Notes: generated from the sequence alone by a model not told the origin. Shown: positions 23,611 to 35,214, counted from the first letter of the stretch. The stretch: 64,000 bases of DNA from Tenrec ecaudatus (GCF_050624435.1 NC_134538.1:129748937-129812936); one strand, 5' to 3'. Numbers and translations are program-made.

Positions 23611-24155
23611 AAGGTTTTGAGAAACTTGTCTAAAATGCTTTAAAACATATAAGTTCCTTAAAGAGTTATGAATTGAGTAGTTGCCCAATGTATATCTAAA
23701 GTTATTTTATTTTAATTTACAAACCTAATGGTTAAGGCTTCTCAATATTTTTAAGCCTATGGTTGCTTTCAATAAGAATAATCTCAGGGTTTCAGATGAA
23801 CCCTCTAGGGTCTACAAGTGAAACTTCAACCTTTTTTAATACAGCCCCATGAGTAATAAGTAAGTAAATGAAGAAATAAATAAAAATTCCAATTTTGTAG
23901 CTGGCCTTTATCTTATAAAAACAATAAGTATTTATTTACTTTTAAGATAAATTGAGATATTCTTTTTCACACTAAGCTATGACAATCCCTGCTAGATCTT
24001 ATATTTGTATAATCTTGTAGATCAGGGTTTAAATGGAATAGAATTTACTGTTCAGCAACTGAATAGTGTTAAGTGCAAAAATGTACTGGCATTTCTGGAA
24101 ATTATTTTTTTAAGTAGATTAGTAATTTTTATAATTGAGATACCAGAAACAAATA
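23611..24155. other. Unassigned A+T-rich sequence
   Basis: No gene or confident repeat seen. Confidence 0.45.
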
Positions 24156-24205
24156 AATCAAGCTCACTGTGAGCGAGTCAATTCCAACTCAGTAATCCTA
24201 TGGCC
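24156..24205 (-). repeat. SINE tail fragment
   Basis: Antisense tail 'GAGTCAATTCCAACTCAGTA' immediately before the L1-type insertion. Confidence 0.6.
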
Positions 24206-24222
24206 TATATAATTTGAGTCTT

Positions 24223-25661
24223 TTTAAAATTATTCATCATTTTACTGGGAGCTCTTACAGATGTTATAACAATCTATAATTCAATTAGATCAGACACTTT
24301 CTTCCACCATCAGTTTCAAAACATTTCTTTCTTCTTGAACTCTTTGATATCAGTTCCTTTTATTCCCCCTCCTCTCCTACCCCTAAGGAGCTCTTATTAT
24401 TATATATTACTATCAGTATTATTTTCTCCTTTGTTTTTGCTCTATCTTATAATCTATTCACCTACATTTCTGTTATTTGTGGGGTTATACAGTCATCATT
24501 GTTATCAGCTTCTCCTTTTCCCTCCCCCAGTTCCCCACTCTCTTCCCACACCCTCAGGGAATCATTACTTCCCTTATTGTTTCTGAGGGATTATCCATCC
24601 TGACATCAAAATATCTTAATTATAAAAATGGACATCCACAGGTCTAATAAGATCAATTGAGAAAAAAGGACCATAATAATAAGAGGAAGAAATATTAAAG
24701 AACTTGAAGATAGTTATGTGTTTCATCAGTGCCACACCACACCCTGGATATGCCATCCCTTCTTTCTGGCCCTTCTGTGAGGAATGTCTAATTATCTTGT
24801 AGGTAGATTTGGACTCTCCACTTTGTCCATGCTCCTTCACATTAATTTGATTGCTTGTTTTTGAACTTCTGATACTTATTCCCATTGACACCTCATGATC
24901 TCACAAGCTGGTGCTTTTCTTCAATGGGGGCTTATTTGCTTCCCTGCTCAATAGTTTAGTGTTTAACTTCAATCCTTTAAGACCCACACACTGCATCTTT
25001 TAATAGCTCAACACCATCAGCTTTCTTTACCACATTTACTTATGAACCAATTTTGTCTTTAACGTTTGTGTCAGGAAGTTGAGTATCATACAATGTCACA
25101 TTATTAGAAACAACTGTTCTTGTACTGAAGTAAGATTTAAGTAGAGGCCCAAAGTCCATCTGTTTCCTTGTTGTGTATTTATATGTATATATATATACAC
25201 ACATGTAGATAAATACACCTATCTTTATATATTTTTATATTTACATATATACATATCTACGTTTACACTTATATATATATAATTTTTCTTTCTCTTTCCT
25301 CTTTTTCTTTTTTTTTCCTCTTGCCCCACTATCATGCTTACCCATTGCTCACCTCTCAGTAATTTCTCTCAGATACATTTCAATTGATCAAACATGACCA
25401 GGAATGCTACACCCTCCTCACTTTTAGATCCCTTGTTGTTCCCCTGTCCATGTCACTGTTGGCTCACCACACTCTTCCCCCTGCATCCTCCTCTCCCATG
25501 CTCCCTGCAACCATGAGTCCATCACTATCTACTTGTGGTTGCTTATCCTGCCTATCTTGCATACATAGATAATATCCTGCCTATCTTGCATACATAATGA
25601 AAGAAAGAAAGAAAAAAAAAAACAGAAAGAAAACCTTACAAATAGTTCCAAGTCTTACTGT
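24223..25661 (-). repeat. L1-type 3' retroposon, 1.44 kb, antisense copy 3
   Basis: An uninverted antisense copy flanked by 'TATATAATTTGAGTCTT' (24206-24222) and 'TATATATTTGAGTCTT' (25662-25677), a duplication differing by one base plus alignment slip. It is colinear with copy 1 throughout. Its 5' edge ('...AGTCTTACTG') lies at the same element position as that of copy 1 ('...GGTCAATCTG'). No ORF2 codons are visible. It carries A/T-rich internal microsatellites at 25170-25290. Confidence 0.83.
25544..25596 (+). repeat. Two-copy tandem repeat, 24-bp units
   Basis: A 24-base unit beginning 'TATCCTGCCTATCTTGC' occurs at 25544-25567 and 25573-25596 without a difference. It is followed by a GAAA/A-rich run. 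Confidence 0.93.
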
Positions 25662-25699
25662 TATATATTTGAGTCTTAATAAATTAATGCATTATTTTT

Positions 25700-26096
25700 T
25701 AAACATTTTATTAGGGACTCATACAACTCTTATCACAATCCATACATACATCAATTGTATAAAGCACATCTGTACATGCTTTGCCCTAATCATTTTCAAA
25801 GCATTTGCTCTCCACTTAAGCCCTTTGCATCAAGTCCTCTTTTTTCCCCTCGCTCCCTGCTTCTCCCTCCCTCATGAGACCTGGATAATTTATAAATTAT
25901 TATTTTGTCATATCTTGCCCTATCCGGCGTCTCCCTTCAGTCCCTTTTCTGTTGTCCCCCAGGGAGGAAGTCACATGTAGATCCTTGTAATCGGTTCCCT
26001 CTTTCCAACCCACTCACACTCTACCCTCCCAGTATCGCCCCTCACACCCCTGGTTCTGTAGCTATCATCCACACTGGATTCCCTGTGCCTGCAGCT
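25700..26096 (-). repeat. L1-type 3' end insertion with perfect 18-base duplication
   Basis: A 397-bp 5'-truncated antisense copy starting with the reverse complement of the 3' end ('AAACATTTTATTAGGGACTC'). It is flanked by identical 18-base duplications 'AATTAATGCATTATTTTT' (25682-25699 and 26097-26114). The perfect duplication makes it a young insertion relative to the other L1-type copies. Confidence 0.92.
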
Positions 26097-26114
26097 AATT
26101 AATGCATTATTTTT

Positions 26115-27565
26115 GAGAAATATACCTCTAAATATCCTAAAAACTGTTTTTAACATTATTTACTATGAGATTTACAGTTGGACATAGAAACTGCTAACAA
26201 CAAAAATAACTAGAAAAGTACTACATAAGAACTAATATGAGATCTTGTATATTTAATTAAGAGTGTCCTATGGCTCATTCATATACTATGCATAAAGCAA
26301 ATATTATGGACATACATGTCATATCATTGATGTGTAATCATAGGAATATATAGTCAAGAGATAATAAACTATATTATCACATTAAGATGATAAGATGATT
26401 AAAGAATTGAGAAATTGTATTTTGTTGTGCAAAGCTATTAAAAGCTATTTTCTTAATTTTGGTACCAAAATATGTGACTCTCAATGTGCATATATATAAA
26501 ACAAATGATGGGGAGAAGGAAAGGCAACTCTTATATTCTACATAAAAGGCAAGATGCACACCATTCCTCTGTCATTCTTGTCTCTATTTTTGGTGAACAA
26601 AACACTCAATGTAACCTACTTTGGACTTCAGAAATTTTATCTGGAAATTAGACCGGATGAGTTTTTTTTTCTTGAGCATCTTCTCAGCCTTCATATTTTC
26701 TTATCCCTGGAAGGCACTTAGAATTTAACTTCCTCAAGTGTTGGAAATTTTGCAACTATGAAGGAAGATGTCATCTAAATCTTATTCATATTCCCCCAAT
26801 TTGGCCCAGTTTGATCTGATTTCAACTAAAAATTTTGTATGTTCTCTTTTCAATTTGTAACTTAGCTTATCCTATAAATGTGATTATATTTTTTCACTTC
26901 ATTTTAAACTAGATTTGTTGACAATACCTTAATTTCAGTGGTACTATATAAATGAACATTATCCTCAATAAATATTCACAAATGTTGGTTTTAATATGGT
27001 AACTGCCATGTTGAAGAGTTTTCTTTGCTTGTCAATGAAATGTGTTATGCTCTATCTTCTATATTTAAGTATATGAATTTCTTAATTGACAGAAACATCT
27101 TTTATACTACTTCTGCTTAAAAATATAATTATGGAATTCTGTTTTTATATACAGAACAGAAATTATTAGCATAAAATAATGATAATTTGACAAATTAATG
27201 GGTTTACAAATAACATTAAATATGTTGTCATATTTACCTTCTCTGTTCTATGCCTCATACATCAAGCCATTCCTATAATATGCTTTATATTAAAAATTCA
27301 ATCTATATTTGCTGAGTAAATGATAGTAATCCCCCTTTCTCATTTTATAGCTATATGTATCAAATATAGTTAGTGAGAAAAACAAAATTAGAATAAAGTC
27401 TTCATGTTTATTTTTGACATTAAAAACTTTTGACTGATAAATAAATTTAGACATTAGGTAGATGAATAATAAGAAAAATATGCTGAGAATTTTCATGTAG
27501 AGTTTGGTAACTCTTAAAATTTCATTACTTTGATTAGGAATTGTTACAGATTAAAAGTCCATTGG
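26115..27565. other. Unassigned, very A+T-rich sequence
   Basis: No gene, RNA or confident repeat seen. Confidence 0.5.
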
Positions 27566-27569
27566 GTGT

Positions 27570-27665
27570 AACAGCTCTGGTGGTGTAGTGGTTTGACCTG
27601 CTAATCACAAGGTTTTTGTGGAAGAAAGATGAGGCTTTCTTCCTGTGAAGATTGATAACCTTGTA
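27570..27665 (+). repeat. tRNA-derived SINE with internal deletion
   Basis: The head 'AGCTCTGGTGGTGTAGTGG' and 'CTGCTAATCACAAGG' are joined directly to the body 'AAGATGAGGCTTTCTTCCTG'. The segment that would hold the B box is missing, so this copy cannot use the usual internal Pol III promoter. Confidence 0.78.
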
Positions 27666-27689
27666 ATTTGTAATTTGATTTCCCTTTTG

Positions 27690-28035
27690 ATCCAATGTGT
27701 ATTTGTTCCCATTTTTCATATTTTCTGCTTTCTTTTCTGTTGAGATTTTTTTCCAGTTTTATTCTGTCATTGTTTGGGTACTATTGGTTTGTTTGTTTTC
27801 ATTTTGGATGTTTTTCTGTGTATGAAATCCAGGATAGGCAAATCCATAGATGCAGCAACTGGATTAATAGTTTTCCAGGTCCCGGGCAAGGGAGGTTGGT
27901 AGGAAATGGGGAGCTCACAATGAGTACAAGGAAGAAGAAATGTCCTAAAATTGAGTGTGATGATGATTATACTCTTTGAATATGATTGAACTATTGAGAT
28001 ATATGGTATATGAGTTATATGTCAACGAAATTGCT
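27690..28035 (+). repeat. Old L1 3' end
   Basis: Sense L1 3'UTR-like blocks: 'GATAGGCAAATCCATAGA', then a purine-rich 'GGTAGGAAATGGGGAG', and a final 'TATGAGTTATATGTCAAC' segment. Confidence 0.65.
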
Positions 28036-28059
28036 TATAAAAGTGTTTAGAGACTTGGG

Positions 28060-28615
28060 ATCACACAAGGGCAGTTCTACTCAGACCTGCAGAATTGCTA
28101 GGAGAGAAAATCAATCTGACGTCAAGGAATTTGGATTTTTGGTAATTTGTTTGTAATCCCATTTGGGATACGTTTTCTGCTAGGTTCTCTGGTGCTGGGA
28201 GATGAGCCCTTACATTTGATGGCACTCAAAATACAACTGAGCAAATGCTCCTTCCTCAAAAAGCCACACATAAAGACTTTGATGAAGCAAGGCCATCAGG
28301 CTCTTCCTTTACTGATGAGGCACCGCCCCAAATGAGAGGAAGCTGCTACCAACCCCCTGAGTCATCAGAAGAAGGGGTGTCCAAAGCATGAGGCCGGAAA
28401 AATTAGCAGTCATCAGAACTAAATGGAACACGTAGATGTCCTGGGCATTCATGCACTGACATGGACCAGTATTGACAATTTTGAATATGATGGGCAGTAT
28501 AGGATATCATAAGGAGATCAGAGGTTAAATGGTCTGATTGACTACTGATGTTATCATTGTGTTGATGGGTAAGGTTTTGTGATTTCGGTTCTAATATATG
28601 CTTTCCAGGTGTCAT
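28060..28615. other. Unassigned sequence
   Basis: Slightly more balanced in base composition than its surroundings. No gene recognised. Confidence 0.4.
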
Positions 28616-28617
28616 GA

Positions 28618-28690
28618 AAGTCTCTAGGTGGCACAAATGGCTAAGCTCTTCACCACTCACTGAATGTTTGGCAGCTCTGTGAGGATGGAG
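28618..28690 (+). repeat. SINE head fragment
   Basis: 'CTCTAGGTGGCACAAATGG' resembles the tRNA-like start of the SINE; the rest is diverged. Confidence 0.5.
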
Positions 28691-29029
28691 CCTGTTGGTT
28701 TTGATAAGAGCTCTGGATTTAATAGGAAGCTTTAAAGTTCTGGTATCCTAGACTTCTAGTAATCTAATTGAACGGATCTACAATCTCAAAATTGTATGAC
28801 TGAGGAGTCATCTTGTTTATTGCCTCACCAAATGTTACTCCTTTGCTGAGTACTTCCTGCAGGGAAACACCAAGGTGTGGCTGGGAATCTAACTGCTGAC
28901 AGTACATACCATTTCACCTCAGTTAAAAGAGATATGTGACCACAGTAAATGATCTTTTTTTCCCCTTTGTGTCTCAATTGCCCCAGTTTTTAATAGTTAG
29001 AGACTAATATCAGTCTTGCAGGCTTTTAT

Positions 29030-29248
29030 GGGTTTCCCTGAGTGGCACAGATGGTTAATTGCACCACTGTTAGCTAGAGTGTTAGTGGTTTGAACCTACC
29101 CAGAAAAGCCTCAGCAGACTGCAGGTGTCTATTTGCTTCCACAAGGTCACACCCTGGAAAACCCTACTGAGCACTTGTCCTCCGCATGCATGGAGTCACC
29201 CAGAGTCAGAAGTGACTTGACTGCAATTGCCAACAAAGTTCTGATGGA
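29030..29248 (+). repeat. tRNA-derived SINE, full length
   Basis: Sense copy with head 'CCCTGAGTGGCACAGATGG', B-box region 'TTAGTGGTTTGAACC' and tail 'AGAAGTGACTTGACTGCAA'. Confidence 0.82.
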
Positions 29249-29319
29249 GTAGACAAGAGATGCTAGAGATGACTCTCACACACCAGCTGGTCACTCAAAA
29301 ATGCTCATTTGTCCTGAAG

Positions 29320-30675
29320 CGCTTCACTAAATCAGGGGCTAAATAGCTTATGAACAGTTATGAAAATTAACTAAAATATTATATGAATTATCTTGTTTAG
29401 TTAATTCTATGTCTAAAATTTCTATTTGTTATGCATCTTTACTATCTATAAAAATAAATTATGTATTCAAGAAAGAATTACTTTCTAACACAGTTTTAAA
29501 AATCACTTACTAAGTAGAGAAATGGGACAATTCCTGCCCCCAAATTATTAAGCTATAAAAGAATGTATAAAAGCATTTCTATACAACATGATATTTCAAT
29601 ACGTAAAATTAACCCATTTTAGAAAATTCTGTAGTCATGGGATGTATGGGACAAGAATGACAATATATTGAATTCCAAATTTAATTTTCCATTAGCTTGT
29701 GTTGATGATTAAATTATGCTGCTGTGAGGGGTTTCGTGCCCTTGAGCCAAAGTTTAACAGTCCACTTAGGATTTTGTAATAGAAACTTCCAAGGAATGAT
29801 GATTCTGTCACACTGTAACAGCAGTAATCGATTTAGTTAGATCATTATCCACATACAAATATTTAAATGAAAAATGTATAGCATCAGTCATTTATTGTAA
29901 TCCTTGGGTTGGGTAATAATGTAATCTTGGGATGTATCATTTGTTCTCCATTTGCGAACAATGTAAGCATCAGCTTTTAATTCAATATTAACAGAACAAT
30001 TGAGTTGGTGAAGTATTTTCTTCATAGGAACCTGAGGCAAATCAATCAATGTCACTTGAATTGCTACACTTGGACTCCCAATAGCATATGATTTTCGCTG
30101 AGTGGTTCCGTGTAAAATACACCCCAAATGCTGTTATCAGCCCTGGGAAAGAACCCCAAAGAGAGTATTTGCAAAGATAAGATGTGATCATAAGAGTGCT
30201 TCATGCTTCCTGCACAGAAAGAGAACTCCATATCAAAGACAGAAGAACTACATTGTTGTCTTAAGCTGTGAGACATATCTTGAATATTAAAGGCACATTA
30301 GGGATATATTAGCAATATAAATCGTGTATTTGAAAGTTGAACTCTGTAACTACCTAAATTGAGATTGAGGAAGAAGGTACCCCTAAAATCAAAATATTAT
30401 ATAGATTGTATCCTTTAGGATAAAAACACAGAATCTGACAAAGTTCACAAAATTGAATTTTGAGGTCAGTAACATTGTGTTAATTTCAACAGATACATAT
30501 TTTATTATTCATATTGGTAGCATCTCATTATGAAACCTAAAATTATCATTACTTTCAACGCACACTATTGTCTTCATCTCCTAGTTGTTCTCTCATGTAT
30601 AATCTTGCCCTATCCTCACGCCACCCTATGCCAATTTTCTTATTAATCTTCTTATATCATAGCTTTATTCATGTC
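29320..30675. other. Unassigned sequence with one odd open frame
   Basis: No repeat recognised. A minus-strand frame at 29888-30127 encodes 79 residues including 'KADAYIVRKWRTNDTSQDYI'. Its composition is protein-like, but I cannot match it to a family. It is listed separately as a finding and not called a gene. Confidence 0.35.
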
Positions 30676-30679
30676 ATTC

Positions 30680-31010
30680 CTTGAGGGAAATTCTGCATAT
30701 ACTATTATCATATGCAAATCACCATGTATTCACATTGTCATGGTCCAACTCCTCTGAAATCTGACTGTAACCTATTTCTCTAGCTTTATTTCCCACGTAT
30801 TTCTCTCCCAACCCTAAACTTCAGACAATCCAAATTATTCTCAATTTTCTGGAGGTAGTCTACAGTTTCCGATCTCTAGACCGCTACTCGTGTTATTTCT
30901 TCCATTTCTATTGATCTTTATACATTCAACACTTCCTTCCCCACCCATTCAATGTCCTTGCTTTCATGGAGTTTCTCCGATTCATACCCCTTCCTCCATC
31001 TTCTCGAATC
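30680..31010. repeat. Possible L2-type LINE relic
   Basis: Pyrimidine-rich sequence with 'AAACTTCAGACAATCCAAA' and similar blocks resembling eroded L2. Weak. Confidence 0.35.
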
Positions 31011-31149
31011 CACTCTCAGATATTAGGTATATCTGCCACAGCATGTAGTGAATGTTTATTTGCATTTCATTTCATTGTTAATGGCTCTACTTATACAAGT
31101 CATGAGAAAAGCAGCAGCAACACCGCTCCTTCTCAGTGAGCTGAGTCGG

Positions 31150-31380
31150 ACACAGAGACCGTCCACTGCCATGGATGGGCCGCTAACTGAAAGGTCAGCA
31201 CTTTAAACCCCCAGCTTCCCTGCAAAGGGAATAGGGGGTGTTCTGCATCAGTCAAAATGTATAGCCTTGGAGATTCATAGGGGCAGTTCTGCTCTGTCCT
31301 ATAAGGTCACATGAGTTTGATTCCTAGGGGTAGTTCTTTCTGCTCTGTCCTATAGGATCACACGAATATGATTCATGTGG
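31150..31380 (+). repeat. tRNA-derived SINE with internal tandem duplication
   Basis: Sense copy. The right part is duplicated: 31280-31325 and 31327-31375 both contain 'CTGCTCTGTCCTATA' followed by a 'GGTCACAT/GATCACAC' block and a 'GATTC' end. The head is diverged. Confidence 0.78.
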
Positions 31381-31389
31381 AGAAGGGCC

Positions 31390-32640
31390 TGTTTTCATCT
31401 ATTTTACTCCCTCTAAGCTTCTACCATAATATCTTGATGGTTTAAGTCAAATAAGTTTCTCATGAGAAGTTTTCTGAAAATTCCATAAGGAGTTTATCAT
31501 CTCAGCAAACTAACGTAAGATTCTGTCACAGACAAATCTGGAAATCTTACAAAGAAGGTAGATAAAATGAAATTATATGGAGACTCTGAACTAAATACTG
31601 CAGAGATGTTTTAAAATCCAAATCTATAAATGTTACCTTTACTGGGTATTTGCAGGTCACATTTCTTTGCTCCCATTGATTCAGGGTTTTCTTTGGCAGA
31701 TGCTACTGTAATCTCAACATTCAATGGAGATTTGGAATTTTCAATTTTATCTGATCGGTGCTGTCATGAACTTGCATGCAGGGAAAAGTATATTCTTAAA
31801 AATTCACTTTAGATACCCTTTCTAGCACTGCGATATTCAAGAAAAAAGAGCTACCAATCTTTCCCCCATTGTTTATTTGTGAGACAGAGAGAAGAATCTA
31901 AAATTGAACTGCGCGTTACAGAGCTGCTTTTAAAGGGAGTTGGAGTGTTTAATACAGACTCTGAAATACAAGACGCACTGCTTTTCCCCTGGCCTGAACT
32001 CAAACACTTAGCATTGTATTGAGTCCCCTTCTCAGCTGAGGTTCTTGGTGACAGAACACACAACTTTACATTCTGCCAGTGGAATTACTTGGCACTGAAA
32101 TCTGGCTGGATGCTCCCTTATGAAAAATTCACTTTCAGTATTCATTATTGAGCATCTTACTGTATATTTAGATAAAGCTTCTATTTCATGATTTTCATAA
32201 TTTCTCATCTTTATGAGGTTCTGGTAGTGAAAACCAGCTCTTTTGACATGAACGTATTAATTAGAGCAGTCGTTAAGAAAAGGGTATTAACACAATCCTT
32301 CCCTCCATTAAAAATGAAGGTCAGGAGTGCCACTTTATTACTCCACATGGGATTCTAACCAAATTTAAAAGAATAGTGAGCTGGTTGGCAGACACAAGCC
32401 TCTGGAGAATAATTAAGCTCCCGTAAACTTTCCTGGAAAATCTCCTCATCCACTGGGGAATGCCAAATAAAAGGAGCTTCCTTAGATTTTAAACTAATTG
32501 ATTACGTCTAAATGCTTTTCATTGTTGTCCATAAAAATGATTATTCATAAAAAAGAAAATGCATTTCTCTCCTTTGAATGTACCTTATTCTACACATTGG
32601 TTTTGAAGATGTTTTCTTGTTTTGGTACATGGGTTGCCTC
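31390..32640. other. Repeat-free block, candidate conserved non-coding element
   Basis: About 1.2 kb without any recognisable repeat, unusual for this window. It has balanced composition and TAAT-type motifs such as 'GTATTAATTAGAGC' (32254-32267) and 'CTAATTGATTACG' (32494-32506). No coding frame is supported. Regulatory function is only inferred from texture. Confidence 0.35.
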
Positions 32641-32649
32641 TGTTGATAA

Positions 32650-33350
32650 AAAAAACAAAAACATATTGCTGTCAAGTTGCTTTGGAATTCAGATTAATAG
32701 TAACCTTATAGGATAAAGTAGAACCCCCACTGTAGCAGCTACATAATCTGTCAACTTGTAAAGGGGGAAGTCTAGCCTGTCAATTAGGTCACAGCAAGTG
32801 AGGCCTCTTTGTGGGCATGACCTTCTCCGGAGGTTTCTGGAAACTCCTCTCCTGTCTTCCTCCCTGAAGACGGGACACACACTTGTGGTGAAACATTCCT
32901 GTTGGCAAGCCACACGGAGCTATGCTGATGGAGCCAGAGCCCGGGAGCTGGAGGAGCCACATGGAGACCCACACCAGTGCTGATATTATTCCATCACTAC
33001 TGGATCTACAAGACTTTCCACCCACTGGCCTGTGATCTTCCTGCTTTTGGTATAATTACATGTGTTGTGTGAGTCTGAAGAGGAATTTATAGACTGGTAT
33101 CAGACCTATGGGTTAATATCAGACTTATGGACTTCAACTGGGGTGGACTGGGATGTTTCCTTAATATACAATTAATACATAAAGTTCTTTCTTATACACA
33201 CATAAGATTTGGATTTGTTTCTGTAGTTTGCCCAGCCTAACCCAACCATCATCCAGTTCATAAGGAAACGGATACAGCTCTTTCCTCTGCAGAGTTCTAG
33301 GTGCTTTGAACCAGCAACCTCCTGGTTAGCAGCATGTGATTACTCTGCCA
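32650..33350 (-). repeat. tRNA-derived SINE split by repeat B
   Basis: The SINE tail lies at 32650-32735 ('GTAACCTTATAGGATAAAG') and the SINE body plus head at about 33240-33350 ('CTCTGCAGAGTTCTAGGTGC' and following). Repeat B lies between. Confidence 0.75.
32736..33240 (+). repeat. Unclassified 0.5-kb repeat, copy B
   Basis: Complete copy in the opposite orientation to copy A. It aligns with copy C over its full length, sharing 'GACTTTCCACCCACTGG', 'TGTGTTGTGTGAGTCTGAAG' and the 'GAGCCACATGGAGAC' block. Confidence 0.8.
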
Positions 33351-33574
33351 TTAGTGTTCCTTTCCTCTTTGAGACCTATGTAATGCCATGTTATTATCAC
33401 ATGTGCTTGATGGATACAATTGTGCACTGTATTATAGAATTTTGCAAGGTGATATTTTCTGTCCATGAAAATTGTTTCCCCAAGACTAAAATATGAAAAG
33501 ATCATATGCTGTAATTTTGTCAACATTGTGTATAAAAGTATTCATGGCATTTGATCATCTTTTCATGTGTGATG

Positions 33575-33725
33575 GAGCTGAAGCCACCTCAAACCTACTG
33601 CTATGGAGTCAGTGATGACAACCCAAAGAGTGTTTCTGTCAGTCTTTGTGGGAGCAAGGGTCTCATGTTGGTCCTCTAGAGAGCTTGGTAGTTCTGAACC
33701 ACTCTCGAAGGTCAACAAATGACTA
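33575..33725 (-). repeat. SINE, partial and diverged
   Basis: Antisense body with 'GGTAGTTCTGAACCACTCTC' and an eroded tail. The head is missing. Confidence 0.55.
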
Positions 33726-33984
33726 GCCAAAAGAACCCCCATGGCTGCTTATAAAGTTAAAAGGGGGTAAATACTTAAAAGGTCACTTTCAAACATTGAA
33801 TTTAAAATACCTCCAAAGATTCAATTGATGTTCGATTCTAGGAAGTTAAAACTTAGAATAACGGTTATTGGGTAGTGAGTTGGGGGGATTACTTAAATTT
33901 TAAATATCTCTAAAAACTGCATATATTTAGGAAAAAATGGTATCAATGAAAAACAACTCATAAAATACCTAAAACAACAACAAC

Positions 33985-34190
33985 AGAAACCAAAAACCCT
34001 GAGGCCAATGAATGGATTCCAAGTGTGAGCAGCAGTGTCGGAGAAGGTAGGTGCTCCTGGGGTTTCCGAGACTAGAACTTGTCCATGAGAGTAGAAAGCT
34101 TTGTCTTCCTCCCAGATGGCTGGTTTTGAGCTGCCAGCCTTGTGGTTGGCAGCCCAGAGGGTACCTGTGACGACAGCCACTATTTGTTAT
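33985..34190 (-). repeat. tRNA-derived SINE, near full length
   Basis: Antisense copy: body 'GGTTTCCGAGACTAGAAC', then 'GAGTAGAAAGCTTTGTCTTC' and 'TGTGGTTGGCAGCCCAGAG' in the head. Confidence 0.82.
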
Positions 34191-34609
34191 TACCATCGTG
34201 GCCACAATGATGTCCCTGACTATTTAGAAACCAGAAGATGCCAATCTGTGATGAAACATCACTACCTACCTAAAAATAGTATTTTAAAAACACAGGGCTC
34301 CTCACAAAGTACTCAGTCAACTAAGAAAAACAAAAGGCATAGCTCTTTGAAGCCCTCTGAGTTTAAGTGAGGAAGCAGGTGCCCAGTCAAGAATGACTTC
34401 AATGGAGTCACTGGTCACGGCCGAAGGCATTCATCAGAGGTCTGCAGAGCCTCAGACCCGGGATTTCTCAAGCGATTACATTACCACCCAGCAAAAACTG
34501 GGGGATTTTAACTGACTTCAAGATGAAAAGTGTATACTTCAAAGACCAGTATAGTAAAAATCACATGCATTGAAGAATAATCTTCAACAACTACAACAAA
34601 GAAGTAGCC

Positions 34610-34850
34610 TCCTCCACTGATGATTTTCCAATGGCGTTCTGGATAGCCAGGGCATCGGGCTTGGTCAAGTAGAGGGTTAACGAAAAAAGAGCGGACTCTC
34701 AGAAAGAAGGATCGACACAGGGGCTGCAACCATGAACTCACACCCATCAGCAGTTTTGAGAAGGGGACGGGAGTGGGCAAACTTTCATTTGTTGTGCACA
34801 GGGTCAATGTGAGTCTGAACAGTCAATGGTACCTAACGACAATAACAAAG
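34610..34850 (+). repeat. RTE 3' end fragment
   Basis: Sense 3' terminal region: a 'GATCGACACAGGGGCTGCAA' block, then 'TTGTTGTGCACAGGGTCAAT' and the tail 'GGTACCTAACGACAATAAC'. Confidence 0.8.
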
Positions 34851-34892
34851 CTCATGATATTAAACTATTTTTACTCTAAAGTGTATCTCAAC

Positions 34893-34990
34893 CAAATATT
34901 GGCAAACTTTTTCTGTAAAGAGACCGGACAGTAAATAGTTTAAGATTTTCAGGCCATGAGATTTGGCTCAACTACTTTCTTGACGTCGTG
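34893..34990 (+). repeat. Old hAT-Charlie type element
   Basis: The block 'GGCAAACTTTTTCTGTAAAG' followed by 'ACAGTAAATAGTTTAAGATT' matches a widespread eutherian non-autonomous hAT family. The right end is lost. Confidence 0.6.
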
Positions 34991-35009
34991 GGAACGCAAA
35001 CAGACAGGG

Positions 35010-35190
35010 TTGTTGTTATGTTCATTCCAACTCGTCACAACCTGTCGTGTGTCAGAGTCAAACTGGGCTCCACAGAATTTCCAATGATGAAATTTTTGGA
35101 AATTGATCACTAAGCCCTTCTTCAGAGATGCCTACAGGACTAAACCTTTGTCCTTTCAGGTACTAGGTAAATGCACTAGCCATCTGCCTT
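35010..35190 (-). repeat. RTE tail / SINE-like fragment
   Basis: Begins with a diverged 'GTTGTTGTTATGTTCATTCC' tail block; the remainder is poorly resolved. Confidence 0.45.
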
Positions 35191-35214
35191 AGTCTCTGCT
35201 CATATGTCTAAATT

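Noticed and set aside
25597-25980. 127-codon plus-strand open frame
   Set aside because: It spans two antisense L1-type copies and their junction; translation of the non-coding strand.
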